Shown here piece after piece: positions 7,488 through 14,900 of a DNA stretch of 15,845 nt (within the stretch, counting starts at the first letter, position 1; every line of letters begins with the position of its first letter). This DNA comes from JAQBYK01 sp964499425 (lineage in GTDB: Bacteria > Patescibacteriota > Gracilibacteria > UBA1369 > LOWO2-01-FULL-3). The notes below the pieces were generated by a model that did no database searches, was not told the origin of the DNA, and worked only from the letters and a program-made list of their open reading frames with translations. Made by a program: the position numbers and the translations under genes. Location of the stretch: assembly GCA_964499425.1 (NCBI GenBank), contig CAZCLD010000030.1:1-15845 (forward strand), given 5' to 3'.

Positions 7488-9881
7488 ATGATCTTCAAAT
7501 CAAAAGGAATACTGGGTATAAACGCTAGGAACCTTTTATACATCAGACCATACAACAAGAAGAAAGCCATAAAAATGGCTGACGACAAGATCAAAACAAA
7601 GCAATTTTTGTCTGCCAGAGAAGTTCCCGTACCTAAACTTTACAGTATAATTAAGGACGGCGAGGAATTAGAAAAGTTCGATTTCTTAAGTCTCCCAAGC
7701 ACATTCGTTCTAAAACCCAACAAGGGATTTGGTGGAGAAGGAATCATTCCCATAACGGACAAACGTGATGGCTACTTCATTACAGCAGGGGGACGGCAAA
7801 TCAGTAAAGATGAAATAAAGGATCATATTAGAGACACTCTTGATGGTCGCTTCTCAATCGCAAACGTTGGAGACTACGCTTTTTTCGAGCAATACATCGT
7901 AGCCGACGAAAGAATCGGCAAATACTCTTATGAAGGACTTCCCGATATAAGAATAGTTGTTCACAATCTGATCCCAGTAATGGCAATGCTCAGACTCCCC
8001 ACAAAAGAATCAGAGGGAAAGGCCAATCTGCATTTAGGAGCTGTAGGAGTAGGAATTGATATTGCAAAAGGAGAATGTACATATATTGCATACAAAAACG
8101 GAACAATAGAGGAGCTACCAGACGGACTAGGCAAGATCAGAGGACTCAAGATCCCATTTTGGGACGAGATTCTAACAATAGCCTCACGAGTTCAATTAGT
8201 AACAAATCTAGGCTACATGGCCATAGATATATGCATAGACAAGAATTCCGGCCCAGTCTTACTAGAAATAAATGCAAGAGCGGGTTTAGGAGTACAAATC
8301 GCAAATTTGGCACCACTAAGAAGACGACTTGAAAGAATCGAAGGAGTAAAAGTAACCAGTCCAACTAAGGGAGTCAGAATTGCCAAGGATATGTTTGGGA
8401 ACATAGTACAAAAAGAAATAGAACAACTCTCAGGAAAACCGGTAGTAGGTACAACTGAAACGGTAGAAATAATGCAGAAAAAGGGCACATTCAAAATACC
8501 CGCAATTATAAATACAAGTAAATCCGTCAGTATAATAGACGAGGAAACAGCAGAAAAAGCTGGATTACTAGAAGACACATCTAATTATGAGGACGAAAAA
8601 TCCACATTAAAGATCAAATTTTCACTAAAAAACAAAAGGATCCAAACTGTAGTTGATGTAGAGAAAATCGCAAGCAAAGAACATAAAATGATCCTAGGGA
8701 ACCGTGATCTAAAGGATTTCCTGATAGATACAAGTACTGGCACAACCTCAAATGGAAAGGTCTCAAAGATCAAAAAAATCACAAACAAAATAATAAGAAG
8801 AAAGAAAAAAATAGACTATTACAAAATAGACCAGGCTCTCATACACGTGGACAGTAAAATCAAACTTCTCTATCACCTAAGACCCCTAAACCTAGAAAGC
8901 GAAAAGGAAAAATTCTTCAAAAATCCAGATATCAATCCGAAATTCGAATATCCAGAGCTAAAATTCGATCCAATAGAATTGGTCGATCAATTAGACAAAA
9001 TCAAAACTGACGGTTCGACTCTAGGAAAAATTTTTGGAGAAAAAAAAGAAGAAATTTCAAACAAAATAAGGCTGCTAGAGACGATGGGGGAGGATGAATT
9101 TTCAAAAACCTCAATCAAACTCTTTGGGAAACCAACAGAAAAAGAGATACATCAAGCAGAGAAATTTCTAAAGGAAGCAGATATCGCTAAGCAAAGGCAA
9201 GAAGAAGCGATGCACAGCGCACAGGACGCAAAAAAGAAGTTCGAAGAAACATTCGAGGAATACGGATTAAAGAGTTGGAAAGCTAGAATTAAGGAAACAA
9301 TGGTGGCCGACTGTGTAGCTGGAAAAAACAACAGACTCTTCATAAAGGAGGATGCAAGATTTTCAAGAGAGAGAATTCAGTCACTAATTGTTCATGAGAT
9401 AGAAACCCATATAATTACAGCCGAAAACGGCAAATTACAGCCATATGAAATATTCAATCGAGGCCTAGCAAACTACTTAACAACCCAGGAAGGACTTGCA
9501 ATGTGGAATGTCGAAAAACAAAGGCATACCCCATTCATTGAAAACTACAAAGCGCTCTGCCACGTAGTTACAATACACAATTGCCTAGAAGGATCCTTTT
9601 CGGACGCATACAAAAAAGCACGCGAATTCGACATACCCAAAGAACAAGCCTTTAGATCATGCCTAAAAGCAAAACGAGGCTTTTATGACACCTCCAAAAA
9701 AGGCGCCTTTACGAAGGACTATATCTACTTCAAGGGCTATTTCAAAATCAAAGAGTTTGTCGAGAATGGAGGAGACATAAAGGATCTCTATATCGGAAAA
9801 ATGGACATATCTGACACAGAAAAAGTAAAAGACATCCCAGGCATTCGCAGTGCAAAAATTCTCCCCACCTGGCTCAAATAA
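7488..9881 (+). CDS. ATP-grasp ligase / RimB-like retropepsin / DUF1704 (MATCAP-type) metallopeptidase fusion
   Basis: A 797-residue, apparently cytosolic three-part protein without membrane segments. Residues 1-290 are a RimK-related ATP-grasp (alpha-L-glutamate ligase-like) domain: GILGINARNLLYIRPYN at the start, ATP-binding K76 and the loop KGFGGEG (79-85), E134, DIR (153-155), and metal-binding LLEINARAGLGVQIANL (258-274). Residues about 315-417 resemble the RimB-like retropepsin/'ATP-dependent zinc protease' domain (SVSIIDEETAEKAG; MILGNRDLKDFLID), but the catalytic DTG is replaced by NTS (342-344). Residues about 440-797 are DUF1704: the metallopeptidase motif HEIETH (636-641), QEGLA (667-671) and FTKDYIYFKGY (741-751). 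The family includes the eukaryotic tubulin tyrosine carboxypeptidase MATCAP. It follows the 7TM gene by 10 bases. TAATCT (7475-7480), seven bases upstream of the ATG, may be a second leaderless -10. The last 8 bp overlap the convergent queA. The combination suggests addition and removal of a C-terminal amino acid on a target; the substrate is unknown. Confidence 0.86.
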   Translation: MIFKSKGILGINARNLLYIRPYNKKKAIKMADDKIKTKQFLSAREVPVPKLYSIIKDGEELEKFDFLSLPSTFVLKPNKGFGGEGIIPITDKRDGYFITAGGRQISKDEIKDHIRDTLDGRFSIANVGDYAFFEQYIVADERIGKYSYEGLPDIRIVVHNLIPVMAMLRLPTKESEGKANLHLGAVGVGIDIAKGECTYIAYKNGTIEELPDGLGKIRGLKIPFWDEILTIASRVQLVTNLGYMAIDICIDKNSGPVLLEINARAGLGVQIANLAPLRRRLERIEGVKVTSPTKGVRIAKDMFGNIVQKEIEQLSGKPVVGTTETVEIMQKKGTFKIPAIINTSKSVSIIDEETAEKAGLLEDTSNYEDEKSTLKIKFSLKNKRIQTVVDVEKIASKEHKMILGNRDLKDFLIDTSTGTTSNGKVSKIKKITNKIIRRKKKIDYYKIDQALIHVDSKIKLLYHLRPLNLESEKEKFFKNPDINPKFEYPELKFDPIELVDQLDKIKTDGSTLGKIFGEKKEEISNKIRLLETMGEDEFSKTSIKLFGKPTEKEIHQAEKFLKEADIAKQRQEEAMHSAQDAKKKFEETFEEYGLKSWKARIKETMVADCVAGKNNRLFIKEDARFSRERIQSLIVHEIETHIITAENGKLQPYEIFNRGLANYLTTQEGLAMWNVEKQRHTPFIENYKALCHVVTIHNCLEGSFSDAYKKAREFDIPKEQAFRSCLKAKRGFYDTSKKGAFTKDYIYFKGYFKIKEFVENGGDIKDLYIGKMDISDTEKVKDIPGIRSAKILPTWLK

Positions 9882-10875
9882 TCATCATTGCATCGCCGAA
9901 ACTGTAAAACCGATATTCATTCGCCTTGGCAATCTCGTAAAGTTCTTTAATTTTCCTAACTGGATGTCTGATCCCCTTATTTTCTAAAAATGATGCAACT
10001 AACATAATCAAGGTGCTCTTTGGAAGATGGAAATTCGTTATCAAACAGTCAACCGCCTTCCACTTATACTGCCCCGGATAAATAAAAATATCGGTTGATC
10101 CAATTTTAGATGAAAATCCACCATCATAAGTACTCTCTAGAACTCTCACACTTGTGGTTCCCACAGCAAACACCCTCCCACCATGTTTCTTTGATTCATT
10201 TAAAACAGAAGCCGTTCCCTCCGAGAATTCAAATAATTCCTCATGCATAACATGGTCTCTGACATCCTCAGAGGTAACGGGCAGGAAAGTCCCTCTACCT
10301 ACATGCAAAATCAGTTTTTCAACGTGAACCCCATTCCTTACAAGCTTTTCAAGTAAATCCTCAGTAAAATGCAATCCCGCAGTAGGCGCAGCAACACTAC
10401 CCTCATCTTCTGCATAAACTGTTTGATATTTAGCAAAATCGGATTTATTACCCTTAATATAAGGTGGAAGGGGCGCCTGCCCTAGCTCATACAAATCACC
10501 ATCCGCCTCGATCAAGCGAGTACCATCATCATTAACCTCAAGAACTCTACAGTTGACATCACTAATCTCAAACTCACGGCCTTCCTTAAAAAATCGCCCC
10601 GGCCGCACCATAGCCAAGTACTTGCCAGGCATTTCCTTCTTCAAAACAAAAACTTCCTTCCCATCAAATTTAACCCTGGCTGGCAAAACTTTGGACTTAT
10701 TTAGCACTAGGACATCCCCCTTGCTTACAAATTCATCCAACTCGAAAAATTTCCTATGTGAAACCTCATCACTCTGAGAATCATAGACAAAAAGCCTAGA
10801 ATGATCACGAGGAGTAACCGGATTCTGCGCTATAAACCTTTCAGGTAAATCAAAATCAAAGAGCTCAGTTTTCAT
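9874..10875 (-). CDS. queA: S-adenosylmethionine:tRNA ribosyltransferase-isomerase QueA
   Basis: Transfers and rearranges the ribosyl group of S-adenosylmethionine onto preQ1 in tRNA to form epoxyqueuosine, the penultimate step of queuosine synthesis at wobble position 34. The 333-residue chain has the family hallmarks in order: FDLPERFIAQNPVTPRDHSR (8-27), GDVLVLNKSKVLPAR, SVAAPTAGLHFT, LILHVGRGTFLPV, VGTTSVRVLE, CLITNFHLPKSTLIMLVASF and the ending YRFYSFGDAMMII. It is complete. The ATG shares bases with the stop of the upstream phosphatase gene (TAATG). It is the one gene here with a clear Shine-Dalgarno sequence, GGAG six bases upstream, inside the previous gene's end. It is the last gene of the HEAT/STAS/PP2C operon, and no other queuosine gene is in the window. 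Confidence 0.97.
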   Translation of the reverse strand: MKTELFDFDLPERFIAQNPVTPRDHSRLFVYDSQSDEVSHRKFFELDEFVSKGDVLVLNKSKVLPARVKFDGKEVFVLKKEMPGKYLAMVRPGRFFKEGREFEISDVNCRVLEVNDDGTRLIEADGDLYELGQAPLPPYIKGNKSDFAKYQTVYAEDEGSVAAPTAGLHFTEDLLEKLVRNGVHVEKLILHVGRGTFLPVTSEDVRDHVMHEELFEFSEGTASVLNESKKHGGRVFAVGTTSVRVLESTYDGGFSSKIGSTDIFIYPGQYKWKAVDCLITNFHLPKSTLIMLVASFLENKGIRHPVRKIKELYEIAKANEYRFYSFGDAMMII

Positions 10876-12017
10876 TACTCACTCCAATTAGTGCTTCGGT
10901 CCTTAGCTTCAACTTCCTCTTTTTCATTGTCATCCCTTTTTATTGTGATAAGAGTCATGTCATCAAGCTGAGAAGCCCCCTTCATAAAAGCTGATACTTC
11001 CTTAGCAATATGATAATTCACACCTTCAGCAGAATATCGAGGTGCGAACTCAGTTACAAGTCGTTTTAGATTTTCTAGACCAAACAATTCATCATTTACA
11101 TTCCTTGCTTCAGTTATCCCATCTGTATAAAGGACAATAAAGTCTCCATTGGCAAGTGGAATAGACTTCTCACTAATCATCTTGGAATTATCCAAAACCA
11201 TGCCAAGAGCAACTCCACCACTCACAATTGATTCACATTCGCCAGTAGCAGCACGATAAACAAGTATATGCTCATGACCAGCGCCAACATACGTCATTTC
11301 CTTTTTTTCTTGATCCCAGGAAAGCATCACAAGAGTCATAAACATAGCCTTTTTCACATGCTGCTTAATATACCTGTTCACATGAAGAAGAATATCGTAC
11401 GCGGATCCATACAACTCAGAGAAAACATTAACCAAAGAATCAACCATAGACATGATCAATCCACCCGCTACTCCATGCCCAGTCACATCACCAATATAGA
11501 TATAGAAGTTGCTTCCAGATTCAAAAAAATTAAAACTGTCACCTCCAAGTTCAGTTGCTGGTTTATTCTTTGCTACAACTTGTAATCCCTTTATCTTGGG
11601 ACTTTCAAGAGGAAGTATGTCCCTCTGCAATTGAGAAGCAGTATCCAATTCACTCAGCATTCTCTCACGATCCTTCATTTCCCCGCTCACTTCACCTAGC
11701 CCTTTTGTAACCTGATTGAAAAAATGAGCAATAACCCCTACTTCATCCATTCTTTTAGTATAGATTCGCTTGTAGGGCTTCCCCAAAACAAGGGCCTGCA
11801 TCTGAGTCAGAACAACCCTAAGAGGCCTCACAACATCAACAAAGTATACCAGCAGAAAATATATCAAAAATATAGCTAGTCCGATCAGTAGATAATAAAA
11901 TGGAAGGGATCCCTCGCTGGTATAGTAAAAATAGAAACCGGCAGCTACAATCAATAAAGCAGATAGAAAAAGATTGAAGAGTAGCTTCCGAATTATGCTT
12001 TTTCGCAATGCACGCAT
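10875..12017 (-). CDS. Membrane HAMP-domain PP2C-type (RsbU/SpoIIE) serine phosphatase
   Basis: A 380-residue inner-membrane protein. Two membrane helices (about 12-31 and 41-61) flank a very short external loop. A HAMP-like segment (about 62-115) and a signalling helix LSELDTASQLQRDILP (121-136), typical of RsbU-type phosphatases, follow. The SpoIIE/PP2C domain (about 143-360) keeps its metal-binding motifs: ELGGDSF (156-162, D160), GDVTGHGVAGG (176-186), LYTDGITEARN (296-306) and LDDMTLI (351-357). Such enzymes dephosphorylate the STAS antagonist of an anti-sigma or switch kinase. The directly upstream STAS gene, one base away, is the expected substrate. With almost no extracellular domain, input probably comes from the membrane, the HAMP or a partner protein. 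There is no Shine-Dalgarno sequence, so translation is presumably coupled. The charged tail is variable. Confidence 0.91.
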   Translation of the reverse strand: MRALRKSIIRKLLFNLFLSALLIVAAGFYFYYTSEGSLPFYYLLIGLAIFLIYFLLVYFVDVVRPLRVVLTQMQALVLGKPYKRIYTKRMDEVGVIAHFFNQVTKGLGEVSGEMKDRERMLSELDTASQLQRDILPLESPKIKGLQVVAKNKPATELGGDSFNFFESGSNFYIYIGDVTGHGVAGGLIMSMVDSLVNVFSELYGSAYDILLHVNRYIKQHVKKAMFMTLVMLSWDQEKKEMTYVGAGHEHILVYRAATGECESIVSGGVALGMVLDNSKMISEKSIPLANGDFIVLYTDGITEARNVNDELFGLENLKRLVTEFAPRYSAEGVNYHIAKEVSAFMKGASQLDDMTLITIKRDDNEKEEVEAKDRSTNWSE

Positions 12018-12018
12018 A

Positions 12019-12366
12019 TTACTTTTTGTCTAAATCATCCAACTTCTCATAAATAGGAATGATTTCCGCAATTCCTATAGTATTAAGAACATCCTTTACA
12101 TTGTCGTTTGCACCAACAATAACAAGCTTTTTGTCATTCTGTATCAGATGGGTATGGACTTCCATCAGGTAACCTATTCCTTCACTGTTAATATAGCTAA
12201 GCTTGCTAAAATTAAATGCCAGAGTCTTTTGAGAAAACTCTGTCACAGCCTTATCTAGCTCATCTCGAATTTCACTGTGCCCAGCCTTATCAAAAGTACC
12301 CTCAAATGATATTAGCTGAGTACTATCATTAAGCTTTTTGATCTTCATAGTAATAAGTGAATCCAT
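12019..12366 (-). CDS. STAS-domain protein, anti-sigma-factor-antagonist (RsbV/SpoIIAA) type
   Basis: A 115-residue single STAS domain. Strand TQLISFEGTFD opens the fold. Strand TLAFNFSKLSYINSEGIGYL (48-67) carries the phosphorylation-site region: S61 in INSEGIG sits where RsbV/SpoIIAA have the conserved serine of (D/N)S.G. Helix HTHLIQNDKKLVIVGAND and the VKDVLNTIGIAEIIPIYE ending complete the domain. Such proteins switch partners when dephosphorylated. The gene lies between the HEAT-transporter gene (stop one base before this ATG) and the PP2C gene (one base after its stop), which strongly suggests it is the phosphatase's substrate. The ATG at 12348 (M7) is an alternative start; neither has a Shine-Dalgarno sequence. 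No RsbW-like kinase is encoded in the window. Confidence 0.88.
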   Translation of the reverse strand: MDSLITMKIKKLNDSTQLISFEGTFDKAGHSEIRDELDKAVTEFSQKTLAFNFSKLSYINSEGIGYLMEVHTHLIQNDKKLVIVGANDNVKDVLNTIGIAEIIPIYEKLDDLDKK

Positions 12367-12367
12367 T

Positions 12368-14746
12368 TTAGTTTGTGTTAAGGGCTAATATACTATCAAT
12401 CATTTCAATTTCCCCGTATTCACCCACTAATCTGTAGAGCTTACGGAGATTGATTAAATTGGTTTGATCAAGTTCTAGAAGCGACTCCGCCTTTTGCTTG
12501 TGCATCATCCTTTCGACTTCACTAGAGGCAATACGCTTCAAAATCCTATTAATTTTCTTTAAAACACGAGGATTAATATTTTTGAGTTTTAATTTAATTT
12601 CCTTAACAAAAGATTCATCTTGCGAAAAAAGTAAATTGACTATGGGGAAAACTGATTCGGAGTATCCCATCTTAGCCAAGGCTATAGCTGCACTGGCCTT
12701 TAACTCTCTATCTTTAGATCTTAGATATCGCCTACATACCTTCCGCCTAGCATTCAATCTAAGCTCACCAATCGCATAAAGACCGAGACAAATCTTCTTA
12801 TTATCCTTAGAATTCAAGAATTGATGAAACATTTTCAAGGAATCATCCCTATACTCATCAAACGGGAAAAGGGCGATTGCGCAACATATTCGTTCCTTTG
12901 AATTCTTTGAATCTAAATAGCGCTCTAAAAATACAGATATATTTTCGTCCTGGAATTTACTCAAAGCCAACATAGCCTCACATCTATGATTTGTGTCACT
13001 GTGACCAAGAACTTTATGCAAAAACTCAATTGTAGAGACACTACCCATGCAAGACATAAGATTAATAATTTTGCTTATAAGCTCAGAATCTGTCTCCTTG
13101 TAGTAAAGCTTCTTAAGAGCCCCCTCCAAATGATATTGAGCAAACAGAGATTTCTTACCAACCTTCCTAAATACCTTGTATGAACTAAGCGTATCTAGCG
13201 CAGCATTTTTGATAGCAGTATACTTAGAGTTCAAACAAGAAATTACTGACGGCAAAGCATTGATTTCCTGTAATTCCGCAAAGGCTTTCAAGACCTTCAC
13301 CCTTATCGAAACAGACTCTTTTTTATCCAAAAGGGCCTTTTTGAGATAGCGGACTCCATATCGATGTCCTCTCTGCGACAAGATATCAATTGCGTTAATC
13401 CGAACCTTCCGATCCTTGGAATGCAACAAATCATCAACTGCAACCTTCGTATATTTTCTCTGCTGAAGATAGGTGCTAATAAAAACGACAACCACAACCT
13501 TCAACATAGCGAGATTAACTGCCATAATTAGAGCAGGACCGCTGAAAAATCGCTGTAAACCAATAAGCACAATTGTACCGAAAATGGCACCTGCGGGACG
13601 AACAATCCCCTCCAAAAGCTCCCTAACATACTCTCGCAAATTGCCTTTGATAGCATAATAAGAGCTATGATAAGCATTGTTCTGTAATACAGAAGTCATT
13701 GTATGATTATTCTTAGTCAAGACAGCAGTCGCATAGTTAAAATTCCAAGTCATTCCTATGAAACTCAAAAATGTAACAATTGGATGAATCAACATAGTCC
13801 CGAAAACACCCAAATGATCCAGAAAACGACTGCCAAGGAATAATTGAATGACGAGAGCAGAAGCACTAAAAAGTGCAAAGAGAATACCTAAATCATGGAC
13901 AAAGGCATGCTCAAAACCACTACCAGCATCCAAAATTACAGAAGAAACATTCTGATAAACTGCCTTTGTGTATTGAAACTCCAACAGATTAAAAAGAAAC
14001 CACTGAAAGAATACAATTCCGAAAAGGCCCTTAATATATACAATATGCTTCTTACTAGAAAATGCCTTTTTAAACTTCGACAAAAGACCCATTGATTTCT
14101 TCTTTTTTCTTCTTTCAGCAATAAGCGTCACCCTTTCATCAAAATTCTCATAGTATAGTATTAGGGGAATAGTCAGAAAAATTGCCGCCGACCAAAGGTA
14201 AACCAAATTTGCAGTTTCAATACGACTTGCCAATGTAACAACTGTAACACCAGCCAGAATACCTCCAACAGTGTCAGCAGCTTCAATCAATGGAAAGGTC
14301 CGTTCACTTTCCAAAGGAGTGAACATCTCTTCAATGTAACAATTCAGAACAATCCGAAATTGGTTTAAAAAAACCGCAACTGCCACAATCAATAGAGCAA
14401 AAAACCAAATTTCACTATGAGGATAGACCTGAGTGGCAGCAAACAGGAGACCACCAGCAGCAAACACACTAAAAACAAGCAGAGTCTCAGTTCTGAATTT
14501 TTCGAGGAATGATGAATAAAAGAGGGTACCAATTACAGTAAATACAGCATTTAAAACAAGTAAGAAGGGCAATGAATAAATCCCATGTCTACCAACAAAC
14601 ATCGCTACAAGAACAGTCCAGCCAATAACAAATCCATACCTGTAGAAAAATCTGATAAACCAAGCAACAGCTATCCGGGGCCACTCATTAGAGTGAACAT
14701 TAAAAATTCTACTAAGAAATGATATTTTGTTTAGACCCTGAGACAT
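12368..14746 (-). CDS. MFS/nucleotide-transporter-like membrane protein with C-terminal HEAT repeats
   Basis: A 792-residue protein of two parts. Residues about 22-428 hold roughly ten to twelve hydrophobic segments with a cytoplasmic basic loop (210-235, ERRKKKK). FTPLESERTFPLIEAADTVG (142-161) and REYVRELLEGIVRPAGAIFG (371-390) resemble the ATP/ADP translocase (NTT, Npt1/Npt2) branch of the MFS fold. Residues about 430-730 are paired helices with HEAT-type repeats (DRKVRINAIDILSQRG, HRCEAMLALSKF, DRELKASAAIALAKMG). A helical tail ends in EMIDSILALNTN. Transport of nucleotides is possible but the substrate cannot be read from sequence. Sharing an operon with STAS and a PP2C phosphatase suggests a signalling or scaffold role for the HEAT part (inference). 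It is the first gene of its operon. The ATG is preceded by an A-rich run without a Shine-Dalgarno sequence, and an in-frame TAA lies a few codons upstream. Confidence 0.8.
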   Translation of the reverse strand: MSQGLNKISFLSRIFNVHSNEWPRIAVAWFIRFFYRYGFVIGWTVLVAMFVGRHGIYSLPFLLVLNAVFTVIGTLFYSSFLEKFRTETLLVFSVFAAGGLLFAATQVYPHSEIWFFALLIVAVAVFLNQFRIVLNCYIEEMFTPLESERTFPLIEAADTVGGILAGVTVVTLASRIETANLVYLWSAAIFLTIPLILYYENFDERVTLIAERRKKKKSMGLLSKFKKAFSSKKHIVYIKGLFGIVFFQWFLFNLLEFQYTKAVYQNVSSVILDAGSGFEHAFVHDLGILFALFSASALVIQLFLGSRFLDHLGVFGTMLIHPIVTFLSFIGMTWNFNYATAVLTKNNHTMTSVLQNNAYHSSYYAIKGNLREYVRELLEGIVRPAGAIFGTIVLIGLQRFFSGPALIMAVNLAMLKVVVVVFISTYLQQRKYTKVAVDDLLHSKDRKVRINAIDILSQRGHRYGVRYLKKALLDKKESVSIRVKVLKAFAELQEINALPSVISCLNSKYTAIKNAALDTLSSYKVFRKVGKKSLFAQYHLEGALKKLYYKETDSELISKIINLMSCMGSVSTIEFLHKVLGHSDTNHRCEAMLALSKFQDENISVFLERYLDSKNSKERICCAIALFPFDEYRDDSLKMFHQFLNSKDNKKICLGLYAIGELRLNARRKVCRRYLRSKDRELKASAAIALAKMGYSESVFPIVNLLFSQDESFVKEIKLKLKNINPRVLKKINRILKRIASSEVERMMHKQKAESLLELDQTNLINLRKLYRLVGEYGEIEMIDSILALNTN

Positions 14747-14780
14747 TTTTATTTTTATTCGGACTCAATTCCTTCAGGAT

Positions 14781-14809
14781 ATTATACAATAACAGGTTTA
14801 AAATAACAA
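14781..14809 (-). promoter_or_regulatory. Predicted promoter of the HEAT-STAS-PP2C-queA operon
   Basis: On the minus strand, TTGTTA (14809-14804), a 17-bp spacer and a perfect TATAAT (14786-14781). The predicted start near 14774 gives a leader of about 28 bases, so unlike the neighbouring promoters it is not leaderless. The leader has AAGGAATTGAG near its 5' end, too far (over 20 bases) from the ATG to act as a normal Shine-Dalgarno site. Confidence 0.6.
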
Positions 14810-14865
14810 TCCTCAGCCATTGACATACCGTTCAATTGACAGGTTATTCACTACGGCTGTGTTCC

Positions 14866-14894
14866 TTGCAATTCGTAAGAAAATGCACCAGTAT
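14866..14894 (+). promoter_or_regulatory. Weak candidate leaderless promoter of murJ
   Basis: TTGCAA (14866-14871), a 17-bp spacer and CAGTAT (14889-14894), then six bases (accttc) and the ATG at 14901. The hexamer matches the -10 consensus at only three positions, including the key A at the second and T at the sixth. The spacing is identical to the other leaderless promoters here, which is why I list it. Confidence 0.35.
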
Positions 14895-14900
14895 ACCTTC

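Noticed and set aside
7961..8578. Antisense open frames inside the ATP-grasp coding region
   Set aside because: They lie opposite strongly conserved ATP-grasp motifs, have no start signals, and their translations are low-complexity S/L/I-rich shadows.
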